Source of the DNA: Amblyomma americanum
Lineage: Eukaryota; Arthropoda; Arachnida; Ixodida; Ixodidae
Reading direction: 5' to 3'
DNA length: 64,000 bases
Assembly (NCBI RefSeq): GCF_052857255.1
Contig: NC_135506.1
Location: 73,295,056 to 73,359,055, forward strand
In this document: piece after piece, positions 42,420 to 54,695 of the stretch
Layout: the number at the start of each line of letters is the position of its first letter
Position numbering within the stretch: the first letter of the stretch is position 1
Position numbers and translations under genes: made by a program
The notes under the pieces: model-generated
What the model was told of the DNA's origin: nothing
Seen by the model: only the letters and a program-made list of their open reading frames with translations
Databases searched by the model: none

Positions 42420-42992
42420 AAAAGAATTAAATGGTTATGTCCCTTGTCTCGAGTCAGTAAACCTTTCTCTGCATGATTACGCCGTTCTCTTAAAATAAAT
42501 ATGCAAAAGTTTGATTGTGTTAGTGTGTGAAGAGATCTTACTGTGGGGAACATTAGGTTGATCAATTGGAATAGCACCGGACATCGAGAGAGCACATGGA
42601 CGTTAAAAAGTAAATTAATAAAAATAAAAATAATACAATACAGACAATAAAACAGAACATAAATGAAAATACACAAGGGATAATCAATATTAAAGTAAAA
42701 CAAAAAAAAAATAATGAAAACGCAAGAGTAAAAATAAAAATGAAATAAAAATATTGTGAGCACTTTATGCGCTTTTGTCGTCGTCGCCTCTCTGGCTGCG
42801 ACTTCATCCTCATTTCATTCACTGTACATTCCCATCGTCATCGCTTGGTGCTGTTCGCAGGGAGCACGTATTTGCCAGCGGGCTGGGATAAACGTCTCCC
42901 TTGAAGTCTTCCCTTAAATATAAACAGCTATTGTACTGGTGTCGTGGAGAAAAAATGCGTTCTAGAAAGTGTTACATGCTTTCGCATTCCTC
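42420..42992. other. A/T-rich unassigned DNA
   Basis: Strongly A-rich on the plus strand at 42,600-42,750 (AATAAAAATAAAAATAATAC). The open minus-strand frames here are low-complexity Phe/Ile/Tyr runs and not genes. The duplicated block begins near 42,993. Confidence 0.5.
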
Positions 42993-43017
42993 CATGTAAG
43001 CAAAGAAGTTTTCTTTA

Positions 43018-43084
43018 ATTTTTTCGGAGTCTTTCAATGCGGCAACTCTTAGTCCCTTTCTTCTTTCACTCCCTTCTTTATCCC
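43018..43084 (+). repeat. SINE, left half (copy 2)
   Basis: Same SINE as at 22-87, ending at CTTTATCCC (43,076-43,084). The right half resumes with CTTTATCTC at 47,126. Confidence 0.7.
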
Positions 43085-43206
43085 ACTCTGTAAATAGTTT
43101 GAGTATATTACTTTTCCTCCTTACCTCTCTTCCTCTGCCCTCACCCTTTTCATTTATTTTTTCCTTTGCGTGCTATTATTTATTTTCGCTGCCCCAGCTC
43201 AGGTGG
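43085..43206 (+). mobile_element. Outer plus-strand LINE 3' UTR fragment (copy 2)
   Basis: This is an inverted homologue of the inner LINE's own 3' UTR at 43,285-43,400. It ends at CTCAGGTGG (43,198-43,206), the target site of the inner LINE. Confidence 0.75.
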
Positions 43207-46200
43207 TGGCAGTGCTTTTTTATTAAAATAATAATAAATAGGAAGGATAAGATTTTTGCTAGCCCCGACATCTGCCATCGATACTGAGGCACCTGAGCTA
43301 GGGCAGCGGAAATAAAGGATACCAGGCAGAATGAAGAAATGAAATGAATGAGTTTAGGGGACAGGAAGAGGGGATGGGGGAGAATAATATGTACAAACTT
43401 TTTACACAATAAGAAATGTGTTCAGGTTGTGCGCGTGATTAGTTCATTTTAGTGGAATTAAATCAGACACGCGCACAGCACTGTGTTGGTTACAACTGGA
43501 GTGGGGCGTCCAGTTATTAATCGTTCAAGGTAGAACTCGCGGAGCGTTCGGTCACTGCGTGTAGCCACCTGACGGAAAACAGACGGGACGTCAAGCCCGT
43601 GTGTTCGAGGAATGCATAGAGGTTCACCGATGTTCGCTCACGAGTGCGCGCACTGCCCTGCGGCCACAATAGCGTCTTGATGGAGTCTGGTAGTATGCCC
43701 TGCGCCATATAGGCCGCGAGCATATCGCGACGAACATCAGGGAACGCGGCACAGTGACGGAGCAGGTGTTCTAGTGTTTCCACTGCACCGCATCTGTCAC
43801 ACACATCACTCGTCGCGATTCTGTGATGCACCCGTCATTCCCCGGGCCACACGCAGCCAATGCGGGAGCGGAGGATCATTGCACGTTATGACCGTGTAAG
43901 TGCGCGACAGCCGGTGACACTGTCGATGCGCTCACCTCATGTGATGCGTGGGTCGGGGTGCTGCTTTCGGAGATGGTCGCGGATGGCCGCACGCACGTCC
44001 TCCATCCCAAGGGGCAGATCGCTGACAGACAGTTGGTGTGCAGCAGTCGCGAGATCGTCAGCTTCCTCGTTGCCGGCGATGCCGCAGTGACCGGGCACCC
44101 ACTGTGCACGCACGGCGCATCCTCTCTGCGCGAGGCGCTCGATACGCGAGCGAAGTTCCCGCCCTAGTGGGGTACCGCGGCCGTTAGATTGCAGGCGGCT
44201 GAGGGCGGCGCGGGAGTCGCACAGCAGAGCACTCCTGGGCGGCGGAGGGCCGAGGGTGAGCAGCAGGTCCAGCCCGAGCCGGATCCCCATCAGCACCGCC
44301 GTGGTAGGGGAGCCCAGAAAGGTTGCGTGTTCCTTTCTGTGCAGTCGCAGGGCGGGGATGGTAGTCGCGGCTGCAAGGGACCAGCTGTCACGGGCCACTC
44401 AGCAGTCGGTGTACACAAGGAGATGGTCCTGGAGCTCCTCGTGTATGACGGCTCTGGCCATCTGCTGCACAGCACCGAGGGGTGTTCTCCGCTTTCCCGC
44501 GATGCCGACGATCTCTCGCAGTACCTCCGAGGCAGTAGGCCAGGGCTCGCAGGAGCCCTAGGGGGGTGGGCCTTGTGTCAATTGCTCATACTCGAGCAGC
44601 GCCGCGCCCATTCGTGAGTGCGGGTGCGAGCGCATACGCTGCAGCAGCGAGCCGCCGTCCGGTGCGCGGTGAAGCCGGTCGATGTGATTCAGTGCGCGGC
44701 GCGCTGCTTGGAGCTCAAGTGGCCGCGCTCCTGCTTCGGCCAACGTTGTGGCGCACCGCGAGCTTTTGGGTAGGCCTAGGCATACGCGCAGGGACTTGCG
44801 GTGCTGGAGCTCGAGTTTATTACGGCACGGCGTGCGCACCGTGACGAGCTTCAGCGCATAGAGCACCGCCTTCAAAGCTGCGGCATTGTATAGCCGACGC
44901 GCGGCTTGCTGGGAGATGCCCTGGCCTCGAGCGGTGAGCTTGTGCACAGCGGCGGTGAACCTCTTCATTCTGCAGACAGGCCTTGGTTGCCGCGGGACGG
45001 AAGGAAAGGCGCCACTCGATGTTAAGGCCAAGGTACCGCACCGATTTACGCCAAGGAATCGGAGTCCCGTCTAGTAACAGTGGCGTAAGGTGCGCGCGCG
45101 AGTGCGAAACGCAGGCCATGGTCACCGATTTGCCCGCGCTCAGCGACAGACCAAGGGCACGCAAGCTGGCATCGATTGCGGTCATGGCTCCCTGAAGGCA
45201 CCCCCGTTTGCGGAACGCCTGGTGGTCCCCGGAACCACAGAGCTATGTCGTCTGCATATATGGACATGTACACATGGTGTCAGCCGCTCGTGGGGAGGCA
45301 GGCCGGCACCACCGACATGGCCACAATAAACAGAAATGGTGATAATACCGAGCCCTGCGGCACGCACATTGCCAAGGGACGAGGCTTGGAGAGCTTACTC
45401 CCTACTCGTACGCACATGGTGCGCCCTCTCAGGAAGCTATGAACGTATCGCAAAAGGCGCCCACTCACATCGACCCCCTCAAGCACCGCGAGAATTGCGG
45501 CGCGGTGAACGTTCTCAAAATACGCCCGAGACGTCCAGTAGTAGCAGCAGCGCAACCTTGCCTGCCGCCCTGGCATGCTCCAGGGCTGTAACAACGTCCG
45601 ATATAGAATCAGCCGTGCACCGCATCCCACGGATACCCGTCAAACAAATCAGCCTCCGCATCCCGCTCGTTCAGACGCTGCAACGTCATATGCTCCATGA
45701 GCTTACCTGCCTCCGATGTTAATGTCACTGGCCGGTATCCGCTCAGCTCCGTAGGTGGGCGCCCTGCCTTTCGGATTGGACAAACGACCGCGGTTCGCCA
45801 ATCCTCCGGTAGCTCCCCGCGTTTCCACACCAATTTTATCTGCTGCAGGAGGATCTGTCGTGTCTGCGCATTCAGGCTTCGCAGCATCTGGTATGTCACC
45901 CCGTCCGGTTCGGGTGCCGAGCGGCGGCGACAGCGCTGCAGCGCATTGTTCAGTTCCGCCGCAGTGAACGAACCTTGGACCTTCTGACGTGACGGGAGAG
46001 GGACTGGCGTCGCTTCTGGGGCTCTCAGGAACTGTGTTAGCTGCGTTTTTCGCGGCTGAGCGGCGCGAACCGATCGGCAAACCGCTCTGCCAACTCTTCA
46101 AAGCTGAGCCCGCTGAAGATTGCAATGTAGGCCAGGGGTTTACGCTTTGCCTGTGGTTCGGTGATGCGCCGCGGGCTGTCAGTATCCGCGAGCTGACATC

Positions 46201-47030
46201 TTCCTCCATCCTTTGGTATAGTGAATTCCACTGCCGGCGGTACAGCTTGTTGGCGTGGCGGCGCGCTGCCGCGTCCAAGCGGTTGTAGACAGTCCAGTAG
46301 GCGGCTCTGTCAGTCCGTCGCGCCCGTCGCTCAGCACGATCTCTCTTCTCGCGCAGATTGAGCAGCTTCATATCAGGTGTGGGCTGCCCTGCCCATGCTT
46401 CTGCTCGTTGGGTGGCTGGGAGAGCGCTTCGGACTAGACTGGAAAAGAAATCTGCGCCAGTGGCCGCCGCCTCGGCGACCGCCCGCCTGAACGTACTCCA
46501 TTTGGTAATGGAGTAGGCACCTTTTTGGCGCGCCTCCATATCAGTGGGTTCGATTAAGATGGAGTAATGATCTGAGTCCCAGAGAGATGGTGATTGGCGC
46601 CATGTCGCCTCGATGCCTCTGGATGCGAAGGCAACGTCGATGCGAGAGCCAGTTGTTCCTCGTCGTCGAAACGTGGGCTCTCCGGTGTTCAAGGGGGTGA
46701 GTCCCAGCTACGTTGCTACGTCGTGCAGGTCGTCTGCACGCGCGGAGTGGCACGCACTGCCCCACGCACTGTGGTTTGCGGTAAAATCACCACAGATGAT
46801 TTGGCGCGGGGCACAGCACGAAGACACAGCACGAAAACACAGCGCGTTCCACGCGACAGCTGGACACACATAAACACTGGCCACCGTTGTGTCAACACCA
46901 CCGACGCGCTCTGTCACAACCACGCACTCCTGGGCGTCAGATGTAGCCGCCGCCGAGCCGACGAGGGTGTTCTGGGCGTCCTGCCGCACGTATATAGCGC
47001 ACCTTCATTTCCCGGGGCGATGAGATGTGT
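43207..47030 (-). mobile_element. I-like LINE, 5'-truncated, uninterrupted (copy 2)
   Basis: The 3.82-kb insertion is bounded by CTCAGGTGG on both sides (43,198-43,206 and 47,031-47,039). The 3' tail at the left reads, on the minus strand, TATTTATTATTATTTTAATAAAA. The 5' end stops inside the endonuclease. It landed antisense in a sister element. This copy serves as the template for understanding the copy at 210-8,826. Confidence 0.85.
43517..47005 (-). pseudogene. LINE ORF2 (EN end, RT, RNase H, zinc finger), frameshifted (copy 2)
   Basis: Read leftwards: endonuclease (IICGDFTANHSAWG, SRIDVAFAS, SDHYSILIE at about 46,590), linker, RT (LSGYRPVTLTS, VPQGSVLSPF, IYADDIALW with intact YADD), RT connection (HRKSLRVCLGLPKSS), RNase H (LLCDSRAAL, WVPGHCGIAGNEEADDLA) and the terminal CDRCGAVETLEHLLRHC finger with its stop at 43,517. 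Several frameshifts split it into about six open segments, the largest 45,703-46,692 and 43,937-44,398. Catalytic residues are largely preserved, which suggests moderate age. Confidence 0.88.
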
Positions 47031-47125
47031 CTCAGGTGGTTCAGTATCAATGGCAGATGCCGGGGCTAAGAAAATTTTTTCCTTCCTTTTTACTATTATT
47101 TTAATAAAACCACCCACTACTACTA
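47031..47125 (+). mobile_element. 3' tail of the outer plus-strand LINE (copy 2)
   Basis: CTCAGGTGG, then CAGTATCAATGGCAGATGCC to TTTTAATAAAAC and CACTACTACTA. It is the second half of 43,085-43,206. Confidence 0.75.
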
Positions 47126-47225
47126 CTTTATCTCTTCCTTTACGGCGCGGCTTAGGTATTCGCAGATATATTTGAGGAGCTGCTGCGTCCTTTCCTTTCC
47201 TTAAAAACCAATTTTCAATTTTTCA
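47126..47225 (+). repeat. SINE, right half (copy 2)
   Basis: Resumes at CTTTATCTC, through TTACGGCGCGGC to AAAAACCAATTTTC. Confidence 0.7.
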
Positions 47226-48547
47226 TTTTTTTCTTGTCCATAAGGTGGAGCTCTTGTCTCCTCTAATTTTTTTGTTGCTGATGTTTCTTTGTACCCATGA
47301 GCAGTGATGTCCTTAAATACGGAGCATTTATGCTTTAGAGTGTTTTTTTTTGTGACATTTGATGTAAAAACTTGTGGAATAAGAGGAGTACAAAATCCCT
47401 GTCATGTTGAGCACAATTGTAACTTGAGCTGTGATGCAGAAATAGCAGTGTTTTTTTAAAGCAACTAATGCGCTACAGTCCGTCCTGTATCAGAACGCAA
47501 AACTTTCAGCAAGAGTAGGCTGGCTCCGTTTGCGCTATTCGCTTTGGTCTCCTGGATTGAGTCTATTTCCGCGTCTTCATGATTTTTGGCGTGTTCGTAC
47601 CCTCTATAAGTTCGCTATCCTGACCGTATGGAGTCAATCACCTACACTTTGTGTAATCAACCCACAGCGGTGCTTGAGTGCATTAGCAATGAATATTCAA
47701 CGCCGTTCATTTCCTAGGCGTTGCCTGGCGCTGGAGCGTTCACTTCTTGTTGGGCACCATTAGAGAGTGCGGAAGAGGAGCCGTTGAAAACAGCTCTGCA
47801 ATAATTTTAACAGCGGCACGGCACGGCACGCGGTTGTCTTTTCAGTTTTGCATCCATCGAAATACCGCCGCTGCGGCTGGTTTTCTGGGTCCTCCTGCTC
47901 AGTAGTCGAATGCACCCACTACGTAGCCACGAAGGCGGGTCGGAGCCGAGCTGGTTGTCGTCGTAGTGGGGTGCGAACTCTTGAGTGGTACAATCATGCT
48001 CCGTCCTTCTCTTGCGTCTGGCGCTTTCGGCGTCGCCTTTGCGGATGTCATCGTGAGCTTGCGCATCAAAATTTTCTCAGCGTCCCCCCCGTGCCCTCCT
48101 CTCCATGGCAGTTGAAGTCTGAAATTCCACGTGGCAGTCCCGGGTGCTCGTGTTGGGGGCAGTGTTCACGAGGGCTTAATAATGTGGTGACGGCTGCTAA
48201 CTTCACACGTGCGGGGCGGACTTAATACAACGTTGAGTACAGAGTCGGTCACACTTATCTACAACGCACGAGCGGTGTGCTGAAGAGCAAATGAAGTTAA
48301 ATCTTAGCGCAGCTGCTTTGCTGAGGGCAAGGCGCTGGTGCGTGTGCGTTTCACCGGAATATTAGGCTGCGGTCCAGCGCAAGTATGATTAATGAAAGTC
48401 AATACCTACTTTATAATTTCACTTTGTTTCCACCTGAATGCAGGGCTCGAGAACTCTACACAAGTGTGATCGACTCGGTACTTATTGAGGATAGTCTAAG
48501 GCACTAAAGTAAAACAATGAATGCCGACTTGCGCGCAGAATAGGTGA
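47226..48547. other. Anonymous duplicated DNA (copy 2)
   Basis: Counterpart of 9,031-10,365. No gene or repeat family is recognised. Confidence 0.6.
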
Positions 48548-48960
48548 AAAATGTTCAAGGGGGCACTATGTTGACCTAAAGTGCGGTGAGGCGAAAGCCT
48601 TTAGCGCGGTGTTCCTGGTTGTGTCACTGATGTGTGCTTAAGATGTTAATTAAGTACTTGCGTTTGCCCGCATTCTGAGACTCGATTGAAGCGAGCGCTA
48701 GGAGCGAGGTTGTGCTGCACCCGACGTGGTCGACAGCTTCGAGGCGTCCGGCGCGGGCGCGGCGCGTGCGCCAGTGGCGCCACTTTGGGCATGCGTGGTG
48801 AACTACCAATGTTGCAACATGGCCTCCAAGATTATTCGCCGGCACTAGCGCCGGGTGGGTGATCTCGGAAGCCATGGACGCAAGAGCGTAACGGATGGAC
48901 GGACGCACGCACGGACGAACGGAGCATCTGCCATTAAAGGCTTTCGCATTGAAATGTTTT
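48548..48960 (+). repeat. E1 repeat, copy B
   Basis: Duplicate of copy A (10,366-10,775), with the same GCGAAAGCCTTTA and TAAAGGCTTTCGC ends. Confidence 0.5.
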
Positions 48961-49964
48961 GGGGAGAAGCTACGCACGCCGATTCCATCAAAAGTTTCGG
49001 TGTTCTCAAAGGCGAGCTCTACAAAGGTGTGGAGAAAATGAAAGAATACAAAAAATAGGAACTGCATATAACGTCTTGCAAACCTCAGCGTCGTAGTCTT
49101 TCCTGCCACCCAGAACAGCTACTGGCAATGTGGCAAGCTTTTTTCGGTCTGGCCTACAATCACAAAACCTTAAGTTGACGCGCTGCAAGTGTAAACAATT
49201 CACTTGTCCATTCAACAGGCATTATTAAAAGACGAATAGATTAGCCAGCAAAACAAAAAAATTCGTCTGATCCAGGGAATAAAAAAATGTCGGGTAGCTT
49301 GGCTGTGGAACTGCCTAGTATGTTACCGGTCATAGAAGAAAACAGTGCCGAGTCCGGTTGGGCAGTGTGTTTATCATTCTAACTAGTCTGAAAAGATTGC
49401 CTAGATATCTCTGTATAGAGAAGTTCATGTGCCTTCATTGAGAGGATGAGTTAGTTTTGATCTCCGTCTGATTTTGATCTGAGCCATGTTCCATTTTGTC
49501 CACGGGGTGGCACAAAATGGGTCGTTTTGAAAGATTCGAAATGAATAAGTTTACCTCTATTACCTTCCAACAAGCGTTTTCACATTTCATGGGGGGGGGG
49601 GGAGGGTAAGGCCAGGACGGCTGGAAATAACTCGGCGATAGTTGTTTTTAATAGCTGCGAATAATACAAATGAAAACATGAAGAGAAAATTTGTGTCGTG
49701 TTTTGTTCCGCTACCCCTAGCTTTTATCCCCAACTTTCCTTAGTCCTGTTCCCTGTATAACTCGTGGAAATACGCTGCGAGTATTACTAGAGAGATCTCG
49801 TCTCCCTACCTGATACCTCATGTTTTATTGGACATGTACTTTCAAACAAAGCAAACGCCTGGTGATGCTCATATATTTGCCGCTCTACTATTGTTAAACT
49901 ACATGAGGAGAAATTAAGACTACAATACAATGCTGTTGTTTGAAGTGTTTGTTTACCGAACTAA
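48961..49964. other. Anonymous duplicated DNA with SINE-empty site (copy 2)
   Basis: Contains the single TATAACGTCTT at about 49,067 that is the empty site for the SINE of copy 1. The G-run counterpart lies at 49,591-49,606. Confidence 0.65.
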
Positions 49965-50606
49965 TTTGTAACCCCATGCTTGGGTACCCTGCTTCAGGTT
50001 TCTATTGGTCGAAGCTTCTAGAGCAGCGCTGTTTACGAGCCATTTCTGTCGCGCTGTGCCTACGTTGAGCGGCGTGGCCTCCCACTGGTAAGCCAGGCCC
50101 GTAGCATATGTTAGGTATCCGTAATATCTCCACAGAGCCGACCTGCTCCTCTGTAAACTTCTGGATACCAGTTGTGTAGTGAATTTGGTGTGTGATACGC
50201 GTTGGTTTCTTGTCAAGTTTTTGTTATTTCCACGTCCTTGTTTAAATCTGTAGAGGATTTGGGACATTCTCTTCGTTCTAAGCTCTAGTGATGTAGGATT
50301 AATGCATTATTGTAGAGTGACACATCAAAATTCGGTTCACTGTGATACAGTGCTGGGAATAATGCTTCACGTGCGAGGTCATAGGCCAGTTGATTGCTCC
50401 TTATTCCTTGTTGTCCAGGAGCCACATTATGAGTGCTGATTCAATGTTTGTGTCCTTGAGGATCCGAGCCACCTAATCATGGACCCGGCCCTTGATGTAG
50501 TTTCTACGCACGGTTTGAGCCTACTGAAGGCACGACTGCCTCAGGATCAACCCGCAGTAGTCTGCCTCCTTGTAAGGAAGCTTCAGTAGTGAAAATGCCA
50601 TCATTT
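49965..50606 (-). pseudogene. Decayed LINE RNase H and C-terminus (copy 2)
   Basis: Homologue of 11,926-12,557. It is slightly more degraded, with extra stops in the RNase H segment. The duplication border is at its upstream edge. Confidence 0.45.
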
Positions 50607-53600
50607 GGCATGTCCCCGAGGACATGCAGATGAGGCCCCGTGTGACATTTAGCGCTGTTGTTGTCGGTGGGGACGCTTGCGTGCTGTTTGGTTTTGAAAG
50701 GCGGGAACATTTCCGGAAGGAGTTGTTTTTCTATCGGTTCCTCGCATTTCTGCCGTTTCAGCGAGGCGGTAACATTTGGCCTTTCACCCGACTTGCGTGC
50801 GAATGGCAAGTCTTTTTTTTATTTACTAGTGTTCTCAAAAACTTTTTTTGAGCCGCTACAAAATGCCTTGCACCATCGTACCAAGTGATAACCTGTGAGC
50901 AAAGAAAAAAGCAAGAAATATGCAGTGAATATTATACTTTTAGTTAGCGTAATATGACAGCATCGTTCAGATGTACACCATAACCTGTAGTAATTCATCC
51001 TAATTTTGTATGAAGTACGCATGCAAAAAAAAATTGGAGCATAGGTCTTAAAACTTATGGTTCGCTAGGCGAACGCGGTGAATTTTAATCTCTGTTCTTT
51101 TTTTTCGTTGTGTTAATAAAAAATCAGCATCCTTTAAAGAAAAGGTATCCAGCTTGTTCGTGATTTCTTTTAGCACATAAGCCGGACAGCGCTTGCTTCT
51201 AACAAAAGCTTAAAAGAAAGCTAGCTCCAAGCTACGTGGCCTCAAGCGAGTTTTGGCCAGAACATGATATCACCGCTCGTGTTATACCATTTCATATTGA
51301 ACAAGACCAAATTGAAGTGCGCTCGAGTTTTTCGCTGAAGCGTTGCAATGTTATTCGAACAAATTGTTGAATTAGACTAATAGTCTAAACAGGAGGGAAA
51401 GGTTTTGTTTTAGTTCTGAAACGTGTGTTCGTGGCGATATAGCTCCGCTAAAGTAAATATCACAGCAAAAAGTAAGGCATGCGGTTGTAGACAACATGCA
51501 AAACTAGAGGCCACAACTTAATGCGTGGCAAACGGAAGCGAATGCTCTTGACATCCTTGAATTTTCAATCAGAAAACTAACACAAAACAGACATGTCTTT
51601 CTTCTTGAGCAGAGGTGAGCGCAAGCGTTTCCTTCGACAGTAATACGGCATTTGTGGCCCCCTGCTCCTGGGCAGTTCTCAGGAACCTATAAAAGAGCAG
51701 AAGAAACAAAAACGAATGACAAATCCCCAGAAGGTGGACGCATTTATCTACAAAGAAACCTCAGCTCCTCACCTCCCAACATCCATGAACCCCTGTAGAA
51801 GGCATATCTGCTATCGGCTAATGACGCGTCGAGTAATCAAAGGTCTTCGCTTCAAAAGAAAGGAAAAAGAAAACGCTTTAGGGATCTCTGGAGCTGCCTA
51901 CCAATCACTAGAGTTCGAGCGAACTAGCGACCAAGCCCGAGAGCCGATCTCTGTCGTGAACATGGTCGCCAACAGCGTCTTCATGCACAAAAATTTCCAC
52001 CCTTTGCTCAAGACTTAAAGCTTCGTAATCACCCGGCGTCCAAGAGTCCGGCTGATCACAAAAGACCGATTTAGCGCCAGAACAAAGTTTGTCCAAAAGA
52101 TTTTTTTTTAATTAAAAATTCACCCCCTCAATGCTTGACGCCAGTTACCGGCCTCTCAGCGCTCCACTCTTTTGTCTTATTCGAAACACGACAGCGCCGC
52201 CTCGCACACTTCTTTTTTTCATTCTTCTTTAAAGCTGCAAAGAACAGTAGTGCAAGGTGCTTTGGCGCGCTATCTCAACCGTGTCTCGCCGCAGCTCGCC
52301 GCCGAGATACTTTGAAGTGCGCACCGTGCAAGGAGGATCACCTGGCAGCTGCCCCAATTTTTTTTTGTTGCTGTCTTTAACTTCCTGTTCTTTCTCTCCT
52401 TCTTATCCTTCCTATTTTCTTTTCTATCTCTCTCTCTCTCTCTCTGCGTCTCATGAAGAAAGCCTTAATGGTTTATGCATGAGCGTGTCGCTTATTATCG
52501 AGGCCCCGATGGGGCGCGGTAATGAACGCGGGGATCCGGTGTTGTTGCGGTCTAAGGCGAGGTGTGCAAAGCGCAGCTAAGCTTATAAAAAGTCAATAAC
52601 CTAGGCGACAGCGAAACACTGCGCTGCCGCAGATGGCGTTGATCGAAACTTTCTGGGAAACAAAGGAAGGGGGGGGGGTGGCAGGAGAAGTCGAACGTGT
52701 TATGTATGGTTTTGACGTCATCTAGGAACAACGCAGCCCGGAGAATACAAGGGAAAGTAACCAGTGGAAAGAAGGAGAGACAAGCGAACAGCTGTGGGCG
52801 TGTCCTGATCGCCATTCAGCGCGTGTGCAGACGCCAGCCGCGCCAGCGTAAAATGAATTTAGAGGGTGGCAGCGTGATTTATAAACTACGCAGCGTCGTA
52901 ATAGCTTGTCGAAACGCTTGACGTCTTGTTTGGCTGCTTTCCAGCTGGTGGTTACGAAAGCGATTAACAAATCTGCGTTTAAGGGTCGCTGTTCAGGGTT
53001 TTTGATTAACAGCAGAACAAAAAAAAGTAGTAGAAAAGAGAAAAAGAGAAACGTTACGCTCTGGAGTTTTGACGAAAATCACACTTTTTTTCACGCCGAG
53101 TAAAGTATCTGCGCGCTCACAGAAACTTTGAGCACCTAAGGAGCAAGAAAGAAGCAGGGTTAAACCTATTGAAGCAAAGTTCGTGGATCTGAAGATTCTG
53201 AAATTTAAGCAGCTGTTTGGTACTGGTACCGTTAAAAAGTGAAGAAAAACTAAATATTACGTTGACTGAGTAAAGGCACTAACTGTAGACCTGTGCTTTT
53301 CTTCTTTTCTTTCTTGCTTTCTTGCTGTGTTTATTTGACTGCATTAGCTTCTTTATTTTTCTTTCGTTTGCTTACTTTTTGTTGCTTCGTTCTCTAGTTC
53401 GTGTATATAGCTGTTCACTCACTCGCTGATCCGTGAGCAGGCCAGACTTCGCTAAACAACCAGAACAAATAAAAGCAGAAATGAACGCAGCAATAAAATA
53501 TTCTGCACCGGTCTGATTCAGAAATTGTGTACAGAAAGGAAGTACGTTTCTTCTATTAGATTATTTTGAATCTCTCTCGATCACTTACGAAGCAGCAACA

Positions 53601-53634
53601 GCAAAGCTTACAAATATCTTTTGCTTCGAAATGA
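50607..53634. other. Unassigned DNA
   Basis: Three kilobases without recognisable genes. Points noted: a CT-rich stretch at 52,380-52,450, a G-run at 52,671, and a CRE palindrome at 52,713-52,720. Short open frames are not supported by motifs. Confidence 0.5.
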
Positions 53635-53653
53635 TTGTGTGTGTGTGTGTATG

Positions 53654-53685
<32 letters not shown>

Positions 53686-54210
53686 TGTATGTATGTATGT
53701 ATGTATGTATGTATGTATGTATGTATGTATGTATGTATGTATGTATGTATGTATGTATGTATGTATGTATGTATGTATGTATGTATGTATGTATGAATGT
53801 ATGTATGTATGTATGTATGTATGCATGCATGCATGTATGTATGTATGTATGTATGTATGTATGTATGTATGTATGTATGTATGTATGTATGTATGTATGT
53901 ATGTATGTATGTATGTATGTATGTATGTACGTACGTACGTATGTATGTATGTATGTATGTATGTACGTACGTATGTATGTATGTATGTATGTATGTATGT
54001 ATGTATGTATGTATGTATGTATGTATGTATGTATGTATGTATGTATGTATGTATGTATGTATGTATGTATGTATGTATGTATGTATGTATGTATGTATGT
54101 ATGTATGTATGTATGTATGTATGTATGTATGTATGTATGTATGTATGTATGTATGTATGTATGTATGTATGTATGTGTGCGCACGCACGCGCAATCATGC
54201 ACGCACGGTT
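53635..54210. repeat. (ATGT)n tetranucleotide satellite
   Basis: About 540 bp of ATGT units, preceded by (GT)n and followed by a GCGCACGCACGC stretch. Interruptions are GAATG (near 53,794), GCATGCATGCATG (53,821) and GTACGTACGTACG (53,927 and 53,963). All long frames here, on both strands, are repeat artefacts. Confidence 0.98.
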
Positions 54211-54489
54211 ATCTAAACACACTCAAGAAATAGGTACATTAGGTGCAATACTGTTTATAATTACTTACGTGAACAAATAAAGTGAAGACTGGGCCTAATA
54301 GCGGCCCTGAATTCTATTTCATAGACGTTATGAAAAACCCACAAGGAGCAGAGCTACAATATGCAAGCGGAAAAACCATACACTAACAGAACACGGTATT
54401 ATTACCATCTGGTATTTGAAGACGGTCGTATTAATAATGCATGAGCATTAAAGGATGTTGCGGAGAAAATGAAGCCTCAGGTGCCCTAT
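54211..54489. other. Unassigned DNA
   Basis: Nothing recognised. Confidence 0.4.
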
Positions 54490-54695
54490 GAGCGAAGCCC
54501 TGCTTACGGGATTGTGAACAAACTGCTCACCGTGGCAGATGGCAGTTAACTGAATGATCGGTCGCGAGAGCCTCCTCAGGAAGAAGAACCTGGATACGAC
54601 AAGCCCCACCGCTGGAAGTACCTGTCATCGCAGGGCAGTGGCGCATCGCTTAACCGCTGCACCACTGCGCCAAAGTGTGGCATGAGGACTCCCAG
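54490..54695 (-). repeat. Second tRNA-derived SINE family, copy 3
   Basis: Minus-strand A box TGGTGCAGCGGTTAAGCGATG is intact, the B box is degraded, and the body CAAGCCCCACCGCTGG is shared with 37,605-37,830. Confidence 0.65.

Larger units (their letters stand above)
42993..50606. repeat. Segmental duplication, copy 2
   Basis: Direct-orientation partner of 1-12,557, separated by about 30.4 kb. It preserves the state before the I-element and SINE insertions and before the two deletions seen in copy 1. It ends at GCCATCATTTGG (50,606), after which the copies are unrelated. Confidence 0.9.

Noticed and set aside
42562..42822. Phe/Ile/Tyr-rich membrane protein on the minus strand
   Set aside because: The hydrophobic pattern comes from an A-rich low-complexity stretch on the plus strand.
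53635..54210. CRISPR-like or other regularly spaced repeat array
   Set aside because: Units are contiguous tetranucleotides without spacers, and the genome is eukaryotic.
53556..54280. Six long open frames (up to 219 codons) on both strands
   Set aside because: All are translations of the (ATGT)n satellite (Tyr-Ile-His-Thr or Val-Cys-Met-Tyr repeats) and have no coding meaning.
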